From NCBI GenBank assembly GCA_032988195.1, contig JANTQE010000005.1, positions 1,178,001 through 1,242,000 on the forward strand: a stretch of DNA of 64,000 nt. The letters run 5' to 3'. The translations under genes were made by a program, and so were the position numbers. Positions 45,544 to 55,129 of this stretch are shown here, one piece after another. Numbering within the stretch: the stretch's first letter is position 1; each line of letters begins with the position of its first letter. Below the pieces are notes generated by a model that saw only the letters and a program-made list of their open reading frames with translations, made no database searches and was not told the DNA's origin. The stretch is from Arachnomyces sp. PD_36. Its lineage: Eukaryota; Ascomycota; Eurotiomycetes; Onygenales; Arachnomycetaceae.

Positions 45544-47043
45544 ATGTCCGCAGTTCTCTACGAAAACCCTTCCCTCACCATATTCATAATCGATATCCCA
45601 ACCTCAATTGCACTGGCCCAAAACATTCCCCGCCGATTCTCATCTAAAAGCACCGCCGGGGAGGAGCCCCCAAAGAACGAGGCCCCTATCAAGGACACAC
45701 TCTCAACCCAGGGTAGAGCTCTTCTCTCTTCTCCACCATTGCTGAACCCTTACCCAGGTCAGCCAGAGCCCAAAACAGAAAGGGCTCGCGCAAGAGTCTT
45801 GAAGCAAACTCATGAATCGGAGCTTGCGTTTTACAGGATAGCGTGTCCGCTCGTCGCGAGTGCGCTCGAGGATATTAGGGAAAAGTACTCCGGAGATTGG
45901 TGTCTCCAAAGGCAGATATTAAATGACGAGTTGTCATCGGAGACGAGTCAGGGGAATTCCGGCTCAGGAAACTCCTTTGAAGGGGGAGACTCCCCAGGTC
46001 CACGGAGGGACTCCGCGAGCAACAGACCATTACTCTTCGGTGGAGGAGAGCCAGAGCTTAGAAACCCCACCGTGTCTTCGGGCCATGGTTTCGAGGCTGG
46101 GGAGCCTCCCCTGATACTATCCCCTTCTATAAACCATTTCTCTTCCTTCTCGGAAATCCGAGATACTCTCGTCAAAAACACATCTTCCTTCCCAGCAATC
46201 ATACAAATAACCCCAACACAAAAAGCACACATCACCAGAGACTCGAAGCGGAGAAGAACATACTCCCGAGATAAAACCAAGGTCTCAAATACACAAAATG
46301 CATACCATTTCCCAACAACCCGCATATCCTTCACAATCCCCCCAAATTCCTCTTTCATCCTCTCCTCAATCCCAGAAGCCCTACACAACACCCACTCCCA
46401 AACCTCAACCTTAACCTTCAACTTCATCCTCCTCGACCCCCCATGGCCCAACCGTTCAGTCAAACGCTCCGCACACTACGTCCCCGAAGTCACCCTCCCA
46501 TTCCTCGGCTCATTGATTGGAAATATCATAAAATCCTACCTGAATCCCAAAAGTGGAATAGTGGGGATATGGGTTACTAATTCCGCGGCGGTAAAGTCTA
46601 CCGCGCGGGAAGCGATGCGTGATGCGGGGCTGGAACCGTTTGAGGAGTGGGTGTGGGTTAAGACTACGATGAGGGGGGAGACGGTATTTCCGCTTGATGG
46701 GTTGTGGAGAAAGCCGTTTGAGGTTCTGATTTTGGGGAAACGCAGGGGTAAGGGTGAGGGTGGTGAAGGGGTGAGATATTATGAGCCTGAGATTAAGAGG
46801 AAGGTTATAGCTGCGGTTCCGGATGTTCATTCGAGGAAGCCTAATCTGAAGGAACTGATTGGGAAGATTTTCTTTTCGACTCCTGCACCAGGAACGGAGG
46901 ATGAGGCTTCGGAGGGAGATATAGGGGAGCACAAGGTTCAGGAGTATTCTGGGCTTGAGGTGTTTGCTCGAAATCTCACTGCTGGATGGACCTCGTTTGG
47001 GGATGAGGTTTTGAGGTTTAATTGGGATGGGTGGTGGGTGTGA
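45544..47043 (+). CDS. METTL4-like MT-A70 adenine methyltransferase
   Basis: Single-exon gene of 499 residues. The frame is open further upstream and has another ATG at 45484, but the ATG at 45544 gives MSAVLYENPSLTIFIIDIPT, the conserved start of fungal METTL4 homologues, so I use it. The N-terminal half carries a helical region (LSSPPLLNPYPGQPEPKTER) and a disordered Ser/Gly/Pro part. The catalytic MT-A70 domain starts near residue 285 with FILLDPPWPNRSVKRSAHY; DPPW is the catalytic motif of N6-adenine methyltransferases. GIVGIWVTN, EWVWVKTT and HSRKPNLKELI are further MT-A70 landmarks, the last being the SAM-site region. The C-terminus reads LEVFARNLTAGWTSFGDEVL, a family-typical end. Animal METTL4 methylates adenine in U2 snRNA, and DNA 6mA has been reported; the fungal substrate is unknown. 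Confidence 0.9.
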   Translation: MSAVLYENPSLTIFIIDIPTSIALAQNIPRRFSSKSTAGEEPPKNEAPIKDTLSTQGRALLSSPPLLNPYPGQPEPKTERARARVLKQTHESELAFYRIACPLVASALEDIREKYSGDWCLQRQILNDELSSETSQGNSGSGNSFEGGDSPGPRRDSASNRPLLFGGGEPELRNPTVSSGHGFEAGEPPLILSPSINHFSSFSEIRDTLVKNTSSFPAIIQITPTQKAHITRDSKRRRTYSRDKTKVSNTQNAYHFPTTRISFTIPPNSSFILSSIPEALHNTHSQTSTLTFNFILLDPPWPNRSVKRSAHYVPEVTLPFLGSLIGNIIKSYLNPKSGIVGIWVTNSAAVKSTAREAMRDAGLEPFEEWVWVKTTMRGETVFPLDGLWRKPFEVLILGKRRGKGEGGEGVRYYEPEIKRKVIAAVPDVHSRKPNLKELIGKIFFSTPAPGTEDEASEGDIGEHKVQEYSGLEVFARNLTAGWTSFGDEVLRFNWDGWWV

Positions 47044-47227
47044 TAGCCAGTTGCATTTTTGACTATGTGGATAGAGGATATTTACAATGCCTGGTAGGAA
47101 AAGTAGCAATTTGATACCCGAATGTTCCGTTTATGGACAGCTTTACGCTCTTCTCGTCCCCACGCCTCAGTGCTATGATTATGCATTACCATCGTCCCCA
47201 AATACACAACCCCCTATCCTTTCCGTC

Positions 47228-48078
47228 TCAGTCAAAGCTCGGCCCCAGACTAACAAGACTGAACCTCAAATCCCCACCACCACCAGCACTCTTCTCATTC
47301 TCCAAGAACCTCTTCGGCCCCACCTCCAACGCCTTCTGGCTCAACACATCCTCATCCGGCCCAAGCAGACCTCTATCCAGAGGCCCCTTCCTCCTCCCAT
47401 CCATCTCCCACAACCTCCCATCCTTCGCGTCCTTCACAAAGCAGACGAAATGCAGATCGATATGCCCATCTGCAGGAGGCGCAGTGGTATCACCCCTACT
47501 CGCCGCATCCGCGTGCGCACTTTCCAATGCCTTGCTCTGATACAGCATCTCCGCTCTATCCTCCGGCTTCAAATTCTCCGCCTCCTTAATAATCTTATCT
47601 AGATCCGATCCCGCCTGAATATGCGAGGCTCGAGACTCCCCATTACACACAGCATGTAGGAGACCGATCAGCCCGCACGCGTTCCGGATAGTTTGTTTAA
47701 ACCAGAGGACTGGTTCCGAGGGGCCTGAGGACGTGTATTCCTGGATGTTGACATCTTCCGCTTGGCGGGCTGCTTCGTAGGATTGGCTGATTGGGAAGAC
47801 GAGGAGGAGGGCGGTTGAGGGGCGGGGGACGAAGGCGAGGAGGTCGGGATCGTCGAGGGAGTAGACGTCTGTGAAGGAGAGGGTGGGGGATAGGCCGAGT
47901 TTGTGGGTCATGTGGTTCATTACTTCGGGGTTGTTTTCTGGGTGGGAGGTGGTTAGTGGGGTGGACGGGAGAGACGTGAACGACGGAGGCCATTGAGATT
48001 GCAGTAAGGGGTAATGGGAGCCTTACCGAGAGGCACGAAGGCCTTCTTGTCTTCTGGGACATCTGGGTTGTCCGCCAT
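47228..48078 (-). CDS. Ubiquitin carboxyl-terminal hydrolase, UCH-L3 type
   Basis: Two exons, 48078-48027 and 47937-47228, give 253 residues; the join (CTC G then AAAACAAC) restores FVPLENNPEVMNHMTHKLGL. UCH enzymes cleave small adducts from the C-terminus of ubiquitin. The catalytic set is visible: oxyanion Gln 99, nucleophile Cys 105 in NACGLIGLLHAV, His 180 in DLHFVCF and Asp 197 in LWEMDGR. The Gln-Cys spacing of six residues matches human UCH-L3. The crossover loop region between Cys and His is of usual length with an Ala/Asp-rich segment. Cytosolic or nuclear location is inferred. The gene is convergent with the METTL4-like gene, with only 184 bp between stops, so their 3' UTRs probably overlap. 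Confidence 0.94.
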
Positions 48079-48541
48079 TGTGAGGGTTGCTTTTCAAGGT
48101 GGGGTTGCTTCTTGGTTGTTGAAAGTGGTGAGTTGAACAAACTGTGTTAAGAAGAAAAGAAAGAAATTAGGTGCAGGAGGAATTTTTATAGCTGCTTCTT
48201 GGGAAGAAGTAGCTTCAGATAGTAAACACAAGGCAACAACACTTGCGTCTTTCTTTCTGGATGTTTTGATCTTCAAATTGCCTGGCCTATGACGGAATGT
48301 TGCAAACACGGCAAACATGAGGGGAGCCTGGCAGGTCTTGGCATTCTTCCCCAGATTTCCGCTGTTCTTCAGATTCAGGGGGTATGAAGGCACTTATGAA
48401 CACTTCGAGTGAAAACATTCAATTCGGTATTTTGGGTACTTCTATAGATCTACAGAAAAATTGGGAGCTAGGCTCCAGTTAGGCAATTCCCATTGCCTTG
48501 CGCAGCAGTAATAATGCTAAACTCCACGGTCAACGTTCTCC
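48079..48541. other. Intergenic gap, UCH promoter and DcpS 3' end
   Basis: The 463-bp gap between DcpS and UCH genes, both on the minus strand. No further feature is supported. Confidence 0.5.
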
Positions 48542-49707
48542 TTAATTCAGTTGCTTTGGAGATTCCCCCCTTTTCAATGGCTCAAAGATATTGGACCATA
48601 TTGGACTTGCCGTCCCAAGGAAGTATGAAAGTGAAACCTCCTCCATGCCGGCATCTGGCCCACCAGCCATGGTCTCCAACTGAGAGATGAGGTTTTCAAG
48701 GCCGAACGCTTTACCAGTAGCCTGAGTAGCACCGGCTTCCAGCATGACGTTGACAATGTGGATGTGAAAGTGGTAGTAGGTTGGTTGATCTGTTAGATTG
48801 TGGATTGGTTAGTGATATGCCATGTTTCTGGTCGCCTTTCATCGTAATACGCACAATGGATGTACATCTTCAACTGGTCCTTCTCGAGCTCGGGATATAC
48901 TTTGATAGTAGCATCTAGGAGTTTCTCCCGCATATTCTTCAGCCAGTCCACATGGGACTTCTTCAGGTCTCTCAGACTCCATATATCTCGCCTCTCAACG
49001 AGCGCGAGCAGATGAAGTGTATCCATCGTCTTTCGATCCCAATTGAGGTCTGGGAGGAGAAGAAACCCATTGCTATCAACCCCTTGGCTGCTGTGTTCCC
49101 GAATAATCACATCTTCCTGCTCCGTTCGTCCTTCAATAATGTTGAACACCCAGTTCAACCGACCTTGTTCACGCTTCTTCTGCATGAACGGCCTGATATG
49201 ATCGGCGTATATTTGGGGAGTCTCGGTAACCATACGAACTCCCTGGCGAGAATATTTTTTGATATGCTCTTCAGTGCAAGGGCAGATCAGGTTGATCTTA
49301 AGATCATGGGCAGCTGAGTTAGCTGACCCAGAGGAGGCCATGTACCAGTGGTAGATGTCATTGGCACCGAGGTTGGAGACATTGGTCACTGCGATGGAGA
49401 ATGCGTGAAGCGCGTCCGCTTCGGATTGGAACGCGGCGCGCTCAATAGTGATTAGAGCTTGGGATCCGTCGATATCACCGAGAAAGGAGACTCTGCGGCC
49501 GCCTTGGTCTATACTGGGTATGTTCTCGTCAGTAACTGTTTGGAGGAGTGGTCCATGCCACAAAACAAGCAAGGTGGGGTGCGCGCTTCAGGTCCGTGTG
49601 AGAAGAATTTGGGTAAGGGAAAGGGAATGGAGCTGACCCTGGTTGAGCATTTGCTTGGGTTGGAACCGGGCCACCAGCCCCTCGGCCGCTTCCTTGTCAT
49701 CTCCCAT
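48542..49707 (-). CDS. Scavenger mRNA-decapping enzyme DcpS (m7GpppX diphosphatase)
   Basis: Three exons, 49707-49638, 49508-48855 and 48789-48542, give 323 residues. DcpS hydrolyses the cap dinucleotide left after 3'-5' mRNA decay. Exon 1 (MGDDKEAAEGLVARFQPKQM) joins through a split Asp codon to QGGRRVSFLGDIDGSQALIT, the N-terminal swapped-dimer domain. The centre has YASSGSANSAAH-like and VFNIIEGRTEQEDVI segments and the linker SNGFLLLPDLNWD typical of the family. The last splice creates YIHYQPTYYHFHIHIVNV, with the HIT triad HFHIH (His 248, 250, 252; His 250 is the expected nucleophile). Intron 1 uses a GTCAGC donor and the acceptor TATAG; an earlier CAG acceptor would break frame. The end (IWSNIFEPLKRGESPKQLN) matches the family's usual C-terminus. 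Confidence 0.93.
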
Positions 49708-50483
49708 CTTTGAAGCTTGTCAGCAGTGGATGGAGGGAGAAACTGATCTCGCAGCATCGAACTTTCCACTCGGAGGAGAGTCACATGACGGCAGTATCCA
49801 GTAAACTCGAAGGCGGTGTATCACCAAGCTGAACACTCGAGTCAGTCGAACCAGCTGTTTCTATTCTTAGGACCACGGTCTCTCGCAGATATCCGCCTTT
49901 CCCGTTCTTTCATGCAATCAATCCCACTTTTCGGAGAGATTTAATCTTAAAAATCGCTGCAAAAACGATCCAGAAAGCGTCGAAACGATGGAAGAAAGGG
50001 AAGAATTTCAATGTTTTTCGACCAGGAACGAATGAGATGATGCACGTGGGAAGAGTGGGGGTGGGGAAAGCCATACATACGAATACTGTTCAAATACACG
50101 CTAGACAGGGAGAAGAAGCCGTGCATGACACTAACCGTTTAAAGTTTAGGCCAGGGAAATTAAGTGAGCACGTGCATTGGATCTTGATCGTCATTCAATG
50201 AACAGGAAAAGAAGAAAAAGAAAAGAAACAAAAACAAATCGAGAGAAACAAACGGGAAGGTGACAGTGACATGGAAGGGACGATGTTGGGATGGAAAGGA
50301 TGACGAGAAAGACGAGAAAACACTTCAAGGGACCCATGGGCCATAGCTTGGGTTGCTCTCTTTTTATCTACAGCGATCCCCCCTTCCCATGTTTATCCCC
50401 TTTTTTGATCTCACCACTTCTCCTGGTGTCAACAACCGGATAGAAAGCATCCTGTCGCTACCTCTTTTGAGCTCGTCGTCGCC
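49708..50483. other. Divergent intergenic region
   Basis: Promoters of DcpS (-) and the alkaline phosphatase (+). CT-rich sequence before 50484 fits a short leader. No other feature is seen. Confidence 0.5.
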
Positions 50484-52787
50484 ATGAAGCTCTCCAGCTT
50501 TTCGTCGCTGGCTCTCCCAGCTATCACGCTATTTTCCTCCACCGCTCTCGCTCAGACCTTCCAACGGTTGGGTGGCTGCCCTAAATTCGGATGCGTCTTC
50601 CCCCCAGACGAGTAAGCTATTAATCCACCACATTGAACCCTTGCAGATCGGATCTGCTGCTCAGAGGGTACTCAATTGATATGACATGGGATGCTAATAA
50701 TCACCTGCGATAATTAGAGCTGAATTCCTAGCTGGCCAGTACTTCGATATCCGTCTCGAGGTTCACTCCCCCGTCAACGGTTCCGAAGCCCGTGGTGGAG
50801 AGCCCGATCCCAACTTCACCTTCTCTATCTCCAAGAACGGCGAGAAGGAGGTCAAGGCTACCGAATTCTTCAACGTTGAGGAACCCGAACTCGAGAAATG
50901 GAGCTTCAGCTGGTATGAGGGTACGTCGTCTATAATACAACGCCTTAAAGCAGGCGATGGGGCTTACTGAGGGAAATAGATCTTTTCGCACAGGATGCGG
51001 ACAAGGCGTCTCTCGTCGACGTCACTTCCAAGGCCTACCGTAGAGTTGCCCTGTACGAGCCTGGCGAGTACGAGGCCACTTTGAGATACTACGACGGTGA
51101 GACCACCACTGCCCGCTGGGTGGTGCAGGATCTCGCCGAGGTCCGCAAGGCCAAGAACGTGGCCATGTTCATCGGTGACGGCATGACCACCAACATGATC
51201 ACTGCTGCTCGTCTCATCGCTCACCGTAGTGTCAATGGAAAATACAAGACCAAGATGATGATGGATCAGTTCCCCGTCTTAGGTCACCAGATGACGCACT
51301 CCATGGACTCCTTCATCACTGACTCTGCCAACTCGGCAACTGCGCTCTATACTGGACACAAAACCACGGTCAATGCTCTTGGTGTCTATGTCGACTCCTC
51401 CGAGGACTCTTTCGATGACCCTAAGGTTGAGACGATTGCTGAGATCTTCCGCCGTCTCCATCCAGAGGCTGGTGTGGGAATTGTTTCGACCGCTTACCTT
51501 TGTACGTCCTTATTGCTTGATATCCAAAACGCAGCCCTCATTTTTAAATTGGAGCTTTACTTAGAGCCATAACTAACATTGATGTCTTCAGCCGATGCTA
51601 CTCCTGGTGCCTTGACCGCCCACACCCAGGATCGTGGACAGTACGGACACGTCATTGACACCTTCTACCATGGTGTTCAGGGTTACCCATGGGGTGAATG
51701 GACTGGTCCCGATGTGCTCTTCGGTGGTGGATCCGATGACTTCCTAGAGGGCGATAACGGCGAGAACTACTACAACCTTTTCGCTGAGAACGGCTACACT
51801 GTGAGCTGGAACAGCACGGCCCTTTCCGCTGTGCCAAATGACTCCAAGGCTCTTGGTGTTTTCACCTCCAGCACCATGTCCACTTGGCTCGACCGCAATG
51901 TTTACAAGAACAACCTTTACAAGCAGCACAATTACCCTGATGGTTCCGACAAGGATGCGGATGACCAACCCGGTCTCAAGGAGATGGCTCTCAAGGCTAT
52001 TGACATCCTACACACCCGCACTCAGGAGGAAGGTTGGTTCTTGATGACCGAAGCCGCCAGCATTGACAAGCAGATGCACGCCCTTGACTATGACCGTGCG
52101 CTTGGTGAACTTCTCGAGCTTGATGACACCGTCAAGGCCGTCGTCGAGAAACTTCGCTCTCTAGGTGAACTCGAGAACACCCTTATCGTCGTTACTGCCG
52201 ACCACGGTCACGGCTTTGACGTCATGGGATCCGTCGATACCTTGTACATGGATTCGAAGGAGGACGACCGTGAGAAGCGTGGCGCTGTCGGAACCTATCA
52301 GAACTCCGGTCTCTCTCAGTACACTGTCCAAACCGCGAAATCTCTCCGCTACTCCGAGGGTGCCCATTTCCCCGCCCAGTGGGATCCGCGATACACTTTC
52401 TTCGGCGGTGTTTCTGCCGACCCCGATCGTCGTGAGAACTACAAGGTCCACAAGGAGGGTCCCCGTGAGCCCGCCGTTGAGATCGAGGAGGGTTCTGGCG
52501 ATTACTACGTCAACTACAAGGATGCCGTATCTGGATTCGTCATCAACGGAACCCTTTCCGTTGCCGAAGCTCAGGGTGTCCACTCGCTGACTGATGTTCC
52601 TGTTTTTGCCATGGGACCGTGCCAGGAGACTTTCGGAGGTATGTTTAACTTTATCGCGTTTTCCTCTGCTCCTTTCAAGCTAACTTGTGGTGTCATAGGT
52701 GTCTACAACTCCGTCGATATCTTCTTCAACATTGCCAACTGCCTTGGACTCTCACGCACCGAGGAGCCCGGTACTTACCCTCACTAA
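50484..52787 (+). CDS. Secreted alkaline phosphatase
   Basis: Five exons, 50484-50611, 50718-50920, 50980-51501, 51592-52638 and 52699-52787, give 662 residues. The signal peptide MKLSSFSSLALPAITLFSST precedes ALAQ, with cleavage near residue 23. Residues about 40-160 form a beta-sandwich-like N-terminal domain. The alkaline phosphatase core starts with VAMFIGDGMTTNMITAARL (metal-binding Asp near 177) and has the nucleophile in ITDSANSATALYTGHKT (Ser near 226). EAASIDKQMHALD and VTADHGHGFDV supply metal-binding Asp and His residues, and YSEGAHFPAQWDPRYTF is a late core motif. It removes phosphate from organic phosphoesters outside the cell or in the wall or vacuole; a role in phosphate supply is inferred. 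There is no C-terminal GPI or membrane segment. Intron 4 is 60 bp, has no in-frame stop and would add 20 residues if kept. Confidence 0.93.
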
Positions 52788-53026
52788 TTCTTTTCCCTTC
52801 CTTAGAACCATATAATTTTTAGGATTCTTGAAAGATAGAGTCTACAAGATAGAAATTGTATTTGTACATATTTATAAAAGGGTATATTAAACTTATATAT
52901 CAATGACTTTGGAAATGGAATAATCAGATTGACGCATGATATCTTATGTAACACCAATGCCTATGTGTGATCTCCAACTCCATTGTGAAACCGAGTGCTA
53001 CCCATAAATAAATCATTACTCCCGAT

Positions 53027-53959
53027 TCAATTCCCATTCGACTCCCCGCCGGAAACCTTATTCCTCGAAGCAGTCGTCCCAGTCCCCGTCTCCTCTTCAG
53101 GATTCGAATGCATCTGCACACCTCACTCATCAGCACATACACACAACACATACCTCCCCACCAAACACTTGTACATCTCAAAGAAAAAAAAGGAAAAGAG
53201 AAGAGAGAGTAATTTTAAACTCACCACCTCCGCAAACCGAACCCACTCCTCCACCCCCCTAATAAACGGATCCTCTGAAGCCACGGGAGCCCGCTCATGC
53301 GACCATACGACGAATTCGTTGAATGTGGATGTTTGGTCGAGGATTTGGGGGGGTTCGTCGTCGTCTTCTTCGTCTTCTTCGTCGGCGTCGGCGTGTTGGG
53401 TTTTGGTAGGGGGGAGGGTGCGGGTTGTTGGGGTTGCTAGTATGCCTAGTTTTGGGGAAGAGAGGGGTTAGGATGGGTGGGTGGGTTAGTGGGTAGGGGA
53501 GGGGGGAAGAAGGACGGACCATTATATCCTGCGGGGATGGGAACGGGGTGGCCTTTTAGTTTGCGGCCGCGGAAGTAGGCTATTTGGGAGGGATTGGCTG
53601 CCGGGGTGTGTGTTAGTAGATAGGGGTGGTTATGAATTATGGGAGGTATAAAAAAACGCGGACTCTCTCGAAGGGAAAAGGGGGATATAAACGCAATATG
53701 ATTCGATACATGGCCACGTCTTATGCGAATAAATGAAAGGTGCGTAGATAGGATAGGGGATGTTTTACTCACACTCTGTCGCGGTATTGCCATTACTCTC
53801 CGCTTCGGTGGTAGGGTTCCAATACCTTTCCAATGTTGAGTCTAGTGGCCCGTCATGATGTATACGGCATGGTAGGATGTTTGGTGTGCATTGGCAAGAG
53901 GCAGATCCCGTTTTTGAGCCTGAGGTGTTCCCGTTCCGGGGTTTTTGAATGGCTAACAT
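53027..53959 (-). CDS. Ribonuclease H2 subunit C (non-catalytic)
   Basis: Four exons, 53959-53773, 53597-53520, 53445-53225 and 53113-53027, give 190 residues. Subunit C supports the RNase H2 complex that removes ribonucleotides from DNA in the nucleus. Family motifs in order: CTPNILPCRIHHDGPLDST and ERYWNP (exon 1), IAYFRGRKLKGHPVPIPAGY (exon 2), an acidic insert (DADEEDEEDDDEPP) and then FNEFVVWSHERAPVASEDPF and RGVEEWVRFAEV (exon 3), and MHSNPEEE (exon 4). Donors are GTGAGT, GTCCGT and GTGAGT; the GTCCGT donor is unusual but the join AAT G then GCATACTAG keeps the frame and conserved order. Length is close to that of fungal subunit C. The Rnh203 equivalence rests on motifs only. Confidence 0.9.
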
Positions 53960-55129
53960 GTTTGTTTTCCGCTGAAAGAATAGAAGGAAGATGAGAGCGG
54001 AAGGAATGATAGTTGGGTTACTGTAAGGAGCCTCAATTGGTGGCCCTTTCGGGAAGATCGCACTTAAATACTGTCCTTATATAAAGCAATTGGCTGTGTT
54101 AATTGAAAGTTGATATCACCGTTCTCAAAAGGTTATCGAGACGCGCTTCACGTCAAATTTAAAGTTTCACGCGTTTTTCTATTTTAAGGTTAAGTTTACC
54201 ATGTGATGACTAAGACAACTCTAAAATCAAGCTTATTTTGAGGAGCTTGATTTTCATCTCATTCCTTTTCTCTTATGTAGAGGACATTGTCTTGTCTCAG
54301 GGGTTAGAAACTCGGGGATCAAGATCAAGTATCCTCTTTATTCTCTTCTTGGCTTACTCGCGAGGTCAAGTAGCAAGGGTATCATTCCGTCGGTACTGAT
54401 GAACCTCTCCATAACATGCCCAGCCCAATTCCAGCTTGAGGAGGCAACGCAGGGGATCTCCTATCACACACCCATATCAGGGAAGGATAATATAATACAG
54501 CACTTTTAGGCTCATATTGAGCCCGTTTAAAGTTGGTCTCTACATGTCCCAAAGCTCCTTTAGGATGCTCCAATGCCAACGTATTCTGCCGAGAATTTGA
54601 CCGCTGGCACCCATCCAGTTCACAGATATCTCGTACCCTTGCGGAGTTTACCCATCCATCTTTCTCTTTCGTCCGAGGTTCTCGTATTCTCCCTTTCCAA
54701 GGGCTTGGGAGACCGTCTCCCCCTTTTCCCATCACTGTGACGCTCGGTCACATGACTATTCTGAGGCATTTTCAGCCTCGTATCTATTTTTGATCTACGG
54801 CGGAGGTCCAACTTGATTGAGACCATCTTCACTTCAATTTAAGAGACAACATGTTGACACGACAGCATTGTTGTGGCCTTTTCGTTCTTCGTTCTGGAAT
54901 CCTGCCTTGTCGTTATCGTTACTATGCGAATATAATACACCCTTGACTCCCCCCGACTCAAAAGAAATGGTATCAAAAGGCAAAACAAAGCTCGCGAGAA
55001 ACGCTCGTTCGAAATGGGCTATTTTTCAGTATATGAGACAACATGCCCAAGGCCCACTGCGGGTATCGAAAGAGGAACGGGCGCGATATGTATCTCCTAC
55101 AGTTTGGGGAACCACATTCATATCGCCCA
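53960..55129. other. Intergenic gap, no supported gene
   Basis: RNase H2C promoter on the left and the 3' UTR of the NucA/NucB-like gene on the right. Short frames only, none with a domain. Confidence 0.5.
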
